The notes below the pieces were generated by a model. It saw only the letters and a program-made list of their open reading frames with translations, had not been told where the DNA came from and made no database searches. DNA of 11,264 nucleotides from Solirubrobacterales bacterium (GTDB lineage Bacteria > Actinomycetota > Thermoleophilia > Solirubrobacterales > 70-9), in assembly GCA_030152805.1 (NCBI GenBank), contig JASLIG010000041.1, positions 1 through 11,264 on the forward strand, in the 5' to 3' direction. This document shows, piece by piece, positions 1 through 5,746 of this stretch. Both the position numbers and the translations under genes were made by a program. Each line of letters opens with the position of its first letter. Position 1 is the first letter of the stretch.

Positions 1-263
1 CGCACATCTTCGATATCGCCATCGACCTGTGCCGCAAGCCGAACAGCCCGCTCGCTCTCGACCACGACCCCGATCCAGGCGTCCTCGCGGAAGCCTTCCT
101 CGCGTGCGGCGTCTCCGATTGCAGCCGCCAGCAGTCCAGAGACCTTAAACGTGAGAGAGGACTGGCTGACTCCGGGCCGAGTCGGTAGCCGCCTCAGATC
201 GCGCTCGGGTGCCTCGAAGCGCTCACGATTAGGCGACTCGACATCAATGAGATACAGGTTCAT
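1..263 (-). CDS. Unknown protein, N-terminal 87 residues (runs off window)
   Basis: An open frame of 87 codons starts with ATG at 263 and has no stop before the window edge, so the C-terminus is missing. The protein begins MNLYLIDVESPNRERFE and continues with a mixed polar and hydrophobic composition, including an Ala-rich helix-like stretch around residues 45-57 and a beta-like WIGVVVES segment near residues 67-74. I see no signal peptide, membrane helix or familiar motif, and I do not recognise the family. It diverges from the winged-helix gene at 292, and the perfect palindrome at 263-279 touches its start codon. This suggests that the neighbour regulates it and that the two form a pair. 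There is no clear ribosome binding site, so a leaderless or very short leader is possible. Confidence 0.6.
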   Translation of the reverse strand, partial: MNLYLIDVESPNRERFEAPERDLRRLPTRPGVSQSSLTFKVSGLLAAAIGDAAREEGFREDAWIGVVVESERAVRLAAQVDGDIEDV

Positions 264-279
264 TATGGTTAAACCATAA
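263..279. promoter_or_regulatory. 17-base palindrome between divergent genes, candidate operator
   Basis: The bases TTATGGTTAAACCATAA form a perfect 8-base inverted repeat around one central A. The site abuts the minus-strand ATG (263-261) and lies 13 bases before the plus-strand ATG at 292. A palindrome of this size between a winged-helix gene and a divergent gene is the usual layout of an autoregulatory operator. The sequence shows the symmetry; binding by the 292-639 product is inferred. Confidence 0.6.
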
Positions 280-291
280 ACTCATCCTCGG

Positions 292-639
292 ATGGCGAAG
301 GCAGGCAAGCCTGAAGATCGTGAAGAGGACGTGGTCCCCGCTTGGTTCCTTGGAGGCAAGCGCCGTCGCTTGCTGCTGGAGGCGCTCATCACGAGGCCAA
401 AGAGAGGCTGGACGGTGCCGGAGTTGATGGAACGTGCCGCCTGTGGTCAGGCCACGGCCTATGAAGTCGTACGGGTGCTTTCAGACATCGGCTTGCTCCA
501 GCCCCCCGATGAGCTGCACCGCTACCGCTTCGACGACAACCACCGGCTCGCAGAACCCCTGCAGAGCTTGCTTCGAGCTCTGCGGCCCTATGCGTCACGA
601 CCGGTTGAGCGCCCCTCCCGTGGAACGCGCCGAACTTAA
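292..639 (+). CDS. Small winged-helix DNA-binding protein
   Basis: The 115-residue product is a likely transcription regulator. Residues about 23-93 have the pattern of a winged helix: a first helix (GKRRRLLLEALIT), a helix-turn-helix (WTVPELMERAACGQATAYEVVRVLSDIGLL, split about residues 40-69), and a short wing around ELHRYRFDDN. The tail is Arg- and Pro-rich and looks disordered. The fold resembles ArsR/MarR-type regulators, but no metal-binding Cys/His cluster is present, so the ligand is unknown. It has no strong Shine-Dalgarno sequence. It diverges from the gene at 263 over a palindrome and ends 38 bases before the kwaA-like gene, so it may be the first gene of that transcription unit and control it. 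It could instead be half of a toxin-antitoxin-like pair with the divergent gene. Confidence 0.75.
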   Translation: MAKAGKPEDREEDVVPAWFLGGKRRRLLLEALITRPKRGWTVPELMERAACGQATAYEVVRVLSDIGLLQPPDELHRYRFDDNHRLAEPLQSLLRALRPYASRPVERPSRGTRRT

Positions 640-677
640 TCCGCCTATTAGCGCTCCCGGCCAGCTAAGTTGACGCT

Positions 678-1226
678 GTGCCACGCGTGCCGTTTCGAAT
701 CGCGCTGTTTCTTAGCTCTTTCGCGCCGTTGTTCGCCCTGATGGCATTCGTGAACCGCTGCACTCCGGTCGCGCTCGCAATTCTTATGGGCGCTTGCCTC
801 GTCGGGATTCTAGGTTTGATTCTGGTTCTGCATCTTCTGTCCTCCGAGGAGGGACCGGCAATCACGATTAGGAGAGCAATTCCGAAGGACGGCGAGGTTT
901 TGTCCTACATCGCGGGCTTACCTCTGCCGTTTCTGGCTGTCGACCTGACGGACATAAACGACACGGTTCTCTTTTGTGGCTTTCTCCTTGTCCTCTGCAT
1001 CGTCTACGTCAACTCCAATATGCTCTTCGTCAATCCGCTTCTAAGTCTCGCCGGATTCCATACTTTCGAGATCACGGATGCGAGGGGTAGCGTTTTCACT
1101 GTGTTGACTCGGCAGCGTGATTTCGCGGATGGCGTTACGATTCGACCCGCTCAGGTGGACCGTCATCTGCGCGTAGATGCCCACTGGCAGAGGGAGAGAT
1201 CCGATGAAACCGCAGGAGGCGCTTGA
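678..1226 (+). CDS. kwaA: KwaA-like membrane protein of a Kiwa defence system
   Basis: The 182-residue protein has four hydrophobic segments at about residues 6-25, 31-54, 75-90 and 96-116, followed by a polar tail of about 65 residues that starts with NPLLSLAGFHTFEI. Small four-helix membrane proteins with a soluble C-terminus, directly upstream of a DUF4868 gene, are KwaA of the Kiwa anti-phage system, in which KwaA forms a membrane assembly with KwaB. The length is close to that of known KwaA. The start is GTG; an ATG at 741 is in frame but would remove the first helix. The 3' end overlaps the ATG at 1204 of the probable original kwaB start, a sign of translational coupling. Codon use is visibly richer in A/T than in the right half of the window, which suggests transfer. 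The assignment rests on layout and motif memory, not on an alignment. Confidence 0.6.
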   Translation: MPRVPFRIALFLSSFAPLFALMAFVNRCTPVALAILMGACLVGILGLILVLHLLSSEEGPAITIRRAIPKDGEVLSYIAGLPLPFLAVDLTDINDTVLFCGFLLVLCIVYVNSNMLFVNPLLSLAGFHTFEITDARGSVFTVLTRQRDFADGVTIRPAQVDRHLRVDAHWQRERSDETAGGA

Positions 1227-1269
1227 AGCCCTGAACGAGCGTTGGGCGGTGAGCCGCTACTTCAGGTAG
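1204..1269 (+). other. Out-of-frame probable original start of kwaB (21 codons then TAG)
   Basis: An ATG at 1204 follows a good purine-rich ribosome binding site (AGGGAGAG, about 1193-1200) and reads MKPQEALEALNERWAVSRYF before one more codon and TAG at 1267. Its helix-like, coding-quality sequence leads naturally into the kwaB-like frame, which is open from 1227 in the -1 frame. One extra base anywhere in 1227-1269 would join the two. This is either a true disrupting deletion, a programmed shift without a recognisable slippery heptamer, or a sequencing error. Confidence 0.5.
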
Positions 1270-2165
1270 GAACCGTCGCGAGGGGTGCCAAGAAGGACGA
1301 CCCGCCCGAGTCTCGAGTGCTGAATCTTTCAGGTGATGCGACCCAGCGATTCCGGAAGATCATCGACGATGCCGTTGGTGGCAAGTTGGATCCCCTCAAA
1401 TGGGCACTGAAGAAGCTCGATCCCGTCTACAAGCCTGAGCTTGGAGTGGAGATCGAGTGGGTCCGACTGGATGAGGTTCCGGCCGTCGCGCAGGCTGTCG
1501 ACCGGCTTGACAACCTGGCTGGGCTAGCCGCTGTTGACGAGTCAGACGTCGGCCATATTCGGCGGCTCCTGTACTGGGGGGCTGCCGTTGGCCCCGAGGA
1601 CGATCGCGCGTACTTCTTTCGCCACTTCACCGCTGCTGCGGAACTAAAGCGGAAGCGAAGTGCCGCCATGGTCCTAAAGCAGGGAACCTTCAGCCTGGTC
1701 GAGGATCGTATATTTCTCTTTGACGAAGAGGTTGATTGTTTCGTTTACGGTGGATATGTCTTCGTTCTCCGTAAGCGGGATTATCGGAGCATTTTCGACC
1801 AGATGAGCGCAGTGTTTAAAAAGGCCAAGAACGCTGCTGTTGACCTTCACGGGAAGCTTCCGATTTCGAACTTCGCGGAGTTTGAGGCCGCGTGTACGTC
1901 GGATTCGCGCTTGGCAGACAAGGTAATCGCCGTTCGAGTGCGCCCATACTTCGATGAACTCGACTACGCGCTGGTGAAGCCGGTGATTGATGAGTTCAAG
2001 CTCGATATTCCGACCACCACTGGCTCGAACGGCCAGGTGGAGCTTGTTTTCCGGACTGGTCCCGCCGATCGGTTCCGGATTTTGCGACTCGTGGACGACG
2101 ATTACCTTCGATCAACGATGACGAAACACCTGTACGAGGTGAATTCGAAGGTCGATCAGTCCTGA
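1242..2165 (+). CDS. kwaB: KwaB-like DUF4868 protein of a Kiwa defence system, start disrupted
   Basis: The frame gives 307 residues from TTG 1242; GTG 1317 is another in-frame start and neither has a good ribosome binding site. The C-terminal half fits DUF4868/KwaB. It has a beta-rich core (TFSLVEDRIFLFDEEVDCF, about 149-167, then YVFVLRKRDYRSIFD), a conserved-looking DSRLADKV at 221-228, and a closing block RLVDDDYLRSTMTKHLYEV (282-300). KwaB is the soluble partner of KwaA; in Escherichia coli Kiwa it binds incoming phage DNA and the complex blocks phage replication. The length and the gene order after a four-helix membrane protein agree with that system. The natural N-terminus is probably the out-of-frame ATG at 1204, so the gene may be broken or the sequence may lack one base. 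No nuclease motif is evident. The family call is from motif recognition and would be settled by a profile search. Confidence 0.6.
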   Translation: MGGEPLLQVGTVARGAKKDDPPESRVLNLSGDATQRFRKIIDDAVGGKLDPLKWALKKLDPVYKPELGVEIEWVRLDEVPAVAQAVDRLDNLAGLAAVDESDVGHIRRLLYWGAAVGPEDDRAYFFRHFTAAAELKRKRSAAMVLKQGTFSLVEDRIFLFDEEVDCFVYGGYVFVLRKRDYRSIFDQMSAVFKKAKNAAVDLHGKLPISNFAEFEAACTSDSRLADKVIAVRVRPYFDELDYALVKPVIDEFKLDIPTTTGSNGQVELVFRTGPADRFRILRLVDDDYLRSTMTKHLYEVNSKVDQS

Positions 2166-2544
2166 GTCGCGGTGCCAGAGGTTTGGGGAGAGTTTCCGAG
2201 CGGGTCTCGGCCGCTCGTTCGAAAACCACACCGATTTTGCCGCGTTCGTTGGGCCACCACCTGCCGGCCCCGGCCACCCTGCTGGCGGCGATCAACGACC
2301 GCAGGCAGGATCACGCGAGCACGCGAAGGATCATGGCGAGCCCGCTACGCGCTGCGATCCTGCGGCCGCCCTTGCTTGACCCGCTCGGCGACGTTGCCTC
2401 CATGAGGTCGGGCGTGTTGCAGCAATGCACGCATCTGCGTTGACCGCGCAACTTGCCGATGCTGGGAAATGTAGACAACAACCTTCTTCATTGCCTCATT
2501 ATGGCCCACACCGACCTCCGTCTCGCTCGCATTGCCTCGGTGCG
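2166..2544. other. Gene-free stretch between the Kiwa-like genes and the toxin gene
   Basis: About 380 bases without a convincing gene. Short open frames here (for example 2183-2443 on the plus strand) have no ribosome binding site and no recognisable domain. A GC-rich hairpin at 2197-2217 (7-base arms CGAGCGG and CCGCTCG) follows the kwaB stop by about 30 bases but lacks a T-tract, so it is only a weak terminator candidate. The rest shows nothing I can name. Confidence 0.5.
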
Positions 2545-2928
2545 TCAGGCGCGTAGAACTGGCACTTCATCGAAAGAAGAGAAATCAGCGTCCTGGGTGA
2601 CAATGGCTACGCCGTGCCGCAATGCGGTCGCAGCGATCCAGGTGTCGTGGCGGCGGAGGCGTCGGCCGCGAGACCGCTCGGCTGATGCGATGCGCGCAAA
2701 GCAGCTCGCGGTCTCTGCGTCAATTGGAAGCAGGGGATAGGTAGCCTGGACGCGCGAGAGGGTGGAGAGCCGGATCGCTCGGGCATTGGGGTCGGCGGCG
2801 CGCAGCACGCCCAACTCCAACTCGGCGGCGGTGATTACCGAGACGGCGATCTGCTCGGGAAGCTCGCCAAGCTCGCGACCGGTCTCTTGGGCGATGAAGA
2901 TCGAGGTGTCGGCGATTGCCCGACTCAA
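2545..2928 (-). CDS. VapC-type PIN-domain toxin
   Basis: The product is a PIN-domain ribonuclease, the toxin of a type II toxin-antitoxin pair. With the start at TTG 2928-2926 it has 127 residues, the usual VapC size. The acidic metal-binding set is visible: D7 in IADTSIF, E36 in ITAAELELG, D95 in RRHDTWIAA and D113/D115 in VTQDADF. All the expected catalytic positions are therefore present and the toxin looks intact. The frame stays open well upstream of TTG, but that region is antisense to nothing conserved and overlaps the antitoxin gene, so TTG is preferred. The TTG overlaps the antitoxin stop codon in a TTGA tetranucleotide, the normal tight coupling of such pairs. The RNA target is unknown. 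Confidence 0.85.
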   Translation of the reverse strand: MSRAIADTSIFIAQETGRELGELPEQIAVSVITAAELELGVLRAADPNARAIRLSTLSRVQATYPLLPIDAETASCFARIASAERSRGRRLRRHDTWIAATALRHGVAIVTQDADFSSFDEVPVLRA

Positions 2929-3173
2929 TCGTCGAGCTCGGCGCCGCGAACGTCGGCGAGATCGTCCAGCAGGCCGGCGTCGGCGGGCGCCTCGCCGATA
3001 ATGCGGCGCAGCTCGCTGGCCGGGACCCAGGGATCGCGATCCTCGACGTGGGGAAGGATGTCGGCGACCGGACGACGGTTGACCGTCAGCGTCAGTCGCT
3101 CGCCCGCTTCCAACTCGGAGACAACGGCTGAGGTGGAATTCCTCAGCTCTCGGATCGAAACAGCGCGCGCCAT
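2925..3173 (-). CDS. Phd/YefM-type antitoxin
   Basis: The 82-residue product has the pattern of Phd/YefM antitoxins. The N-terminal DNA-binding part contains VSIRELRNSTSAVVSELEAG (5-24) and then LTLTVNRRPVADILP (27-41), with the strand-turn-strand typical of the family. The C-terminal half (about 45-82, many acidic residues and ending in RGAELDD) would wrap and block the PIN toxin. I start it at ATG 3173 because the family begins directly before the RAVSIREL block; the 23 residues possible upstream have no family resemblance. It is the promoter-proximal gene and is coupled to the toxin by a 4-base overlap. Antitoxins of this family repress their own promoter, and an inverted repeat lies just upstream at 3184-3200. 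Confidence 0.85.
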   Translation of the reverse strand: MARAVSIRELRNSTSAVVSELEAGERLTLTVNRRPVADILPHVEDRDPWVPASELRRIIGEAPADAGLLDDLADVRGAELDD

Positions 3174-3183
3174 GTGCACGACT

Positions 3184-3200
3184 GTAGCATTCCTTGCTAC
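3184..3200. promoter_or_regulatory. Inverted repeat upstream of the antitoxin, candidate operator
   Basis: GTAGCA (3184-3189) and TGCTAC (3195-3200) are perfect inverted arms around a 5-base spacer. They lie 10 bases upstream of the antitoxin ATG, where Phd/VapB-type proteins usually bind. The symmetry is seen; binding is inferred. Confidence 0.5.
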
Positions 3201-3213
3201 GCAACCTCGATCT

Positions 3214-3232
3214 GGGGCAACGAATGGGGCAA
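3214..3232 (+). repeat. Paired TGGGGCAA direct repeats, left of the tRNA fragment
   Basis: GGGGCAA occurs at 3214-3220 and 3226-3232, each preceded by T, giving a 12-base period. A partial inverted third copy (TGCCCCA) follows at about 3235-3241. The same doublet with the same period lies on the other side of the tRNA fragment at 3446-3464. Short direct repeats at about one helical turn on both sides of an attachment core are what integrase arm-binding sites look like. Confidence 0.5.
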
Positions 3233-3330
3233 CATGCCCCACGGATTCCAGCCGATCTCCACATAGTTCGATCCCGCGAAATCGGCTTGAAACCTAGCTC
3301 CACATAGTCCAGCCGATCCAACGGATCAAG

Positions 3331-3372
3331 CTCATAACCCGAAGGTCGCAGGTTCGAATCCTGCCCCCGCTA
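3331..3372 (+). other. tRNA-Met 3' half (anticodon loop to acceptor), attachment-site candidate
   Basis: The segment starts with anticodon loop CTCATAA (anticodon CAT) and continues through the 3' anticodon strand, variable loop, a perfect T-arm (GCAGG, loop TTCGAAT, CCTGC at 3348-3364), acceptor strand CCCCGCT and discriminator A. The bases before 3331 do not pair with the anticodon 3' strand and no D-arm exists, so this is not a working tRNA gene. A break exactly at the anticodon loop is the classic core of tyrosine-recombinase attachment sites in tRNA genes. A second copy of the same half lies at 5641. Confidence 0.75.
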
Positions 3373-3434
3373 TAGGACGCAAACCCGCTTATCAAGCGGG
3401 TTTCGTCGTTTTTGGGGGACCTCAAAATCGGCGA
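3364..3434 (+). repeat. tRNA acceptor end plus downstream terminator, copy 1 (paired with 6921-6988)
   Basis: Bases 3364-3379 are identical to 6921-6936, and the similarity continues through the terminator stem, the T-tract and a short stretch after it (CTCAAA...GGCG), with scattered substitutions. Copy 1 still follows a tRNA T-arm; copy 2 does not. The two flank about 3.5 kb and point to duplication of a tRNA 3' flank by integration or recombination. Confidence 0.7.
3381..3415 (+). terminator. Intrinsic terminator after the tRNA fragment
   Basis: Arms AAACCCGCTT (3381-3390) and AAGCGGGTTT (3394-3403) pair perfectly around a 3-base loop and are followed by CGTCGTTTTT. This is the normal terminator position for a tRNA-Met gene. 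It was carried along with the 3' end. Confidence 0.7.
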
Positions 3435-3445
3435 AAAATGGCCTT

Positions 3446-3464
3446 GGGGCAAGCTCTGGGGCAA
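3446..3464 (+). repeat. Paired TGGGGCAA direct repeats, right of the tRNA fragment
   Basis: GGGGCAA at 3446-3452 and 3458-3464, each preceded by T, repeats the doublet and 12-base period seen at 3214-3232. The two doublets lie roughly 105-130 bases from the centre of the tRNA fragment on either side, in the same orientation. Confidence 0.5.
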
Positions 3465-3469
3465 GGTGA

Positions 3470-3625
3470 GGCGGCTGCAGGGCGAAGGTTGCGGGCGCTC
3501 TGATTCAGACCGGCGCCGAGGCTCAGTCGATCTGGGAGGACGCCGAGATCGACCGGCGTCACCAGATCAGCTACGAGACCTGCGGGAAAGTGCTGGCCGC
3601 CCTCGATCCGCGAACGGCGGCGTAA
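3470..3625 (+). pseudogene. C-terminal scrap of an unrecognised gene
   Basis: This frame runs from just after a TGA at 3467 to TAA at 3623 and encodes about 51 residues without a start codon of its own. The composition looks coding (AEAQSIWEDAEIDRRHQIS, then YETCGKVLAALDPRTAA and stop). I do not recognise the protein. It ends 5 bases before the possible 5' boundary of the group II intron remnant, so it may be a fragment of the host sequence into which the intron inserted. Confidence 0.3.
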
Positions 3626-3630
3626 CCGAT

Positions 3631-4070
3631 GTGCGTGCATCGCGCGGAACGTGCCCGGCGCCTGTGTCTCCCCGAGTCCAACTCGACGGGGCTCAACCAC
3701 TCGATCCTGACCCGGACGCTGATCGACGCTCCGCGCCCCGGCCGCAGTCCGGTGGAGCGAAGCCGAGCCATGCGACCTCCGGGTTGGAATGGCCTGGAAG
3801 ATCGATCGCGAAGCGCTTCTTTGACCGAGTCCAGCACGACGCGCTGATGGCCAGGGTCGCAAGGATCGCCTGCGCCGCCTCACCTCCCGCAGCTGGGGCA
3901 TCACGATGGAGCGGCGGATCAGCCTCACCAACGCCTACTGGCGCGAGCAGGGTCTGCTCGGATTCAGCGGTCCCTATCGCCGTTTCCGGGACGCGACGCG
4001 AACCGCCGGATACGGGCTCGCACGTCCGGTGGTGTGGGAGGGGCGGGGGTAAGTCCCGCTCCTACCCGAT
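3631..4070 (+). mobile_element. Degenerate group II intron, mostly deleted
   Basis: The 3' end has the layout of intron domains V and VI. CCGCCGGA (about 4003-4010) pairs with TCCGGTGG (about 4025-4032) across a short loop, and a GC-rich hairpin with an unpaired A region (GGGCGGGGGTAAGTCCCGC) then leads to CCTACCCGAT. Fragments of the intron-encoded reverse transcriptase lie directly upstream and run into domain V, as they do in bacterial introns. A GTGCG at 3631 fits the 5' consensus GUGYG. A full intron is about 2 kb or more; only about 440 bases remain, so most of domains I-IV and the protein are gone. The left boundary is the less certain one. Confidence 0.6.
3811..4052 (+). pseudogene. 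Group II intron reverse transcriptase, two fused fragments
   Basis: Frame one (3811-3867) reads KRFFDRVQHDALMARVARI, the reverse-transcriptase block usually written as KFFDRVNHD-LM-R. Frame two (3870-4052) reads LTSRSWGITMERRI, a motif from the maturase/X region, and then NAYWREQGLLGFSGPYRRF and RDATRTAGYGLARPVVW, the C-terminal end of these proteins, with stop TAA at 4050. The catalytic YADD motif, most fingers and palm blocks and the sequence between the X-region motif and the C-terminus are missing. At least two internal deletions and one frame change have occurred, so the gene is dead. Confidence 0.7.
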
Positions 4071-4073
4071 TTG

Positions 4074-4097
4074 ACCCATCCTGCGCGCAGGATGGGT
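4074..4097. repeat. 24-base perfect palindrome, terminator-like hairpin
   Basis: ACCCATCCTGCG followed directly by CGCAGGATGGGT forms a perfect 12-base inverted repeat. It starts 3 bases after the intron remnant ends and 16 bases before the promoter candidate for the secreted-protein gene. There is no T-tract. A 20-base version with one substitution lies at 10105-10124. Confidence 0.65.
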
Positions 4098-4113
4098 TAT
4101 CGCTCATAACAAC

Positions 4114-4141
4114 TTGACCATAACGTCCCAAGCCGTAATGC
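4114..4141 (+). promoter_or_regulatory. Candidate promoter for the secreted-protein gene
   Basis: TTGACC (4114-4119) and TAATGC (4136-4141) are separated by 16 bases, close to a housekeeping promoter. The start codon at 4190 leaves a leader of about 40 bases that contains a strong ribosome binding site. Confidence 0.4.
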
Positions 4142-4189
4142 TCATTTTTGGCAGGGTTAAAGACCTCCCAAAGTGAGAGGAGCATCAAA

Positions 4190-4912
4190 ATGAAGCATCG
4201 CAATTGGGGGAGACTGTTCGGCTCCTTGGCCGTAGCGGCACTCGGCGCGATGGCGTTGGCGGCGAGTTCTCAGGCGGTCGCACCCGGGTTCTTAATCAAC
4301 AAAAAACCGGTTGGCGCCTTATTAGCAACCGTGAGCGGCAAACAGATTGGGACGGCCGCGATGTTAGTGGCGGGCCTCAACTTTCAGCTGAGCTGCACGG
4401 CATCCACGGTCGACGAAGGCCACATCACGAGCAACACCGACGCCAAAGGCATCGTCTTATTCACAGGATGCACCACGTTATCGATCACTAAATTCCCGGA
4501 AGAGATCCATTGTCACGTTGCTGAACCGATTAAAGTCGAAGGCTTACTATTACCGGCCGAGCTTGAAGATGGGACACCTGCAGTCTTATTGGAGAAAGTC
4601 AAAGTCTTAGTCAGGCTCTGGTTACCTTCTGTGACAGAACCCTTAAAAAAAGAATGCATCCTCCCCAATGACAACGTTGTCTCGGGTGAGTTATGTATTG
4701 CAATCAAAAACAACGACACGGTCGAACCGTTATCTGCATCAAACGAATCCATTAAATGCAAGCCAAGGAATACCTTAGAAGGCACTGAAGGATCAGGAAG
4801 CACTCAAGATCTAATGAAATACGGCGGGCAGGCAGTCGTGCTCGACGGCGAAGGGCGCGTATTCCTGACAGGAATTCACACAGGTCTGACTCTCGGAGTT
4901 TCCTTATATTAG
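4190..4912 (+). CDS. Secreted protein with six cysteines, rich in TTA codons
   Basis: The 240-residue protein starts at ATG 4190, preceded by AGAGGAG at good spacing; upstream in-frame ATG 4148 has no such site. Residues 1-29 form a signal peptide: basic MKHRNWGR, a hydrophobic SLAVAALGAMALA core, and a likely cut after SSQA. The mature part is beta-like and polar, with Cys at 69, 94, 108, 156, 169 and 190, enough for three disulfides. It ends with HTGLTLGVSLY. No catalytic motif is apparent and I cannot assign a function; an exported structural or binding protein is possible. The gene has 16 TTA leucine codons, many AAA lysines and a clearly lower GC content than its neighbours. It lies between two tRNA-Met 3' halves, which fits acquisition by transfer. 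Translation may depend on a scarce tRNA-Leu(UAA). Confidence 0.8.
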   Translation: MKHRNWGRLFGSLAVAALGAMALAASSQAVAPGFLINKKPVGALLATVSGKQIGTAAMLVAGLNFQLSCTASTVDEGHITSNTDAKGIVLFTGCTTLSITKFPEEIHCHVAEPIKVEGLLLPAELEDGTPAVLLEKVKVLVRLWLPSVTEPLKKECILPNDNVVSGELCIAIKNNDTVEPLSASNESIKCKPRNTLEGTEGSGSTQDLMKYGGQAVVLDGEGRVFLTGIHTGLTLGVSLY

Positions 4913-4954
4913 CCTAGAGTTCACGGCCTAATCCAGTTGCAGATCGATAGAGCT

Positions 4955-4990
4955 GACACAGCCCACATCAGCTTTGGTGGGGGCTGTGTC
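4955..4990 (+). terminator. Hairpin downstream of the secreted-protein gene
   Basis: GACACAGCCC (4955-4964) pairs with GGGCTGTGTC (4981-4990), and the inner CAC/GTG extends the stem past a small bulge. It lies about 45 bases after the stop codon. It is followed by TCTCTC rather than a T-run, so it is a plausible but not ideal terminator. Confidence 0.45.
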
Positions 4991-4999
4991 TCTCTCATC

Positions 5000-5077
<78 letters not shown>

Positions 5078-5193
5078 CGTCCAAGTGGTGGCCGCGATCG
5101 TGTAGGGCATGTAGCGCGGTTCCGGAGCACTGGCTGGAATGTGCTCGCTGCCCTCATCTGGTAGCCGCAGCCGGAGATCGCACCCCGCGGCTC

Positions 5194-5496
5194 GTGCTGC
5201 CTGTGGGAGATTTGCTCTCCTACGAGTTCCGCATACGCGACACCTTCGCGCTCCTCCGCGTATACGACGGACACGCCGAACTGCTCCCCCCGGGAACAGC
5301 CGCACCGGACACCATGATCTCGATGGACCCAGCGACCGTCGCGGCCCTCGGCGCCGGCCGCCGCACGATCAGCGAGGCCGCGGCCGACGGCGCGATCACT
5401 GTCGAGGGCGACCTCAACGCAGCCGCCGCACTCTTCGCCGCCTTCGAGAGCAGCGGCACCAGCCAAGAAACACGCGCGCAAGGCGCGACTGTCTGA
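5194..5496 (+). CDS. SCP2-like domain fragment, probably the C-terminus of a broken regulator
   Basis: From GTG 5194 the frame encodes 100 residues. Residues about 8-85 resemble an SCP2 (sterol carrier protein 2-like) domain: YEFRIRDTFALLRVYDGHAE, then DTMISMDPATVAALGAG and DGAITVEGDLNAAAALFAAF. In actinobacteria such domains often form the C-terminal half of HxlR-type winged-helix regulators. No winged helix is encoded upstream, although the frame stays open, and there is no ribosome binding site. I infer a truncated gene. A free-standing SCP2-like protein is the alternative. It lies in a stretch of gene scraps between the pyrophosphatase relic and the second tRNA fragment. Confidence 0.5.
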   Translation: MLPVGDLLSYEFRIRDTFALLRVYDGHAELLPPGTAAPDTMISMDPATVAALGAGRRTISEAAADGAITVEGDLNAAAALFAAFESSGTSQETRAQGATV

Positions 5497-5640
5497 AGCA
5501 GCCCGGGGCCGGTTTGCGATGGGCTCCTGCTCCGCTCGGGCGAGGGCCGCTGCTCACTGCCGGAGCAGCGGCCGGGATTCGCTCGACCGAGACGACCCGG
5601 CCAGCGCCGGCGCCGCCTTCCGCATGAGTGAACCCGTCAC

Positions 5641-5682
<42 letters not shown>

Positions 5683-5746
5683 ATCGATACCAGCGGCTCG
5701 TCTCGGCGCGGCGATTCCCGATAGCGCTCCAAATCCGGCATCTTCA

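Noticed and set aside
2183..2443. Possible 86-residue plus-strand gene after kwaB
   Set aside because: There is no ribosome binding site, no family resemblance, and low-complexity Arg/Pro/Ala content typical of chance frames in GC-rich DNA.
3205..3310. Possible integrase C-terminus left of the tRNA fragment (frames through the TGGGGCAA repeats)
   Set aside because: All three frames give short tails with no tyrosine-recombinase motif (no R-H-R-Y box), so no integrase fragment can be supported.
2929..3321. N-terminal extension of the PIN toxin to about 258 residues
   Set aside because: The extension is antitoxin sequence read in another frame; the conserved PIN start (IADTSIF) lies just after TTG 2928, which overlaps the antitoxin stop codon.
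3300..3372. Complete tRNA-Met gene
   Set aside because: No D-arm or 5' acceptor strand is present and the bases before 3331 cannot pair with the anticodon 3' strand, so only the 3' half exists.
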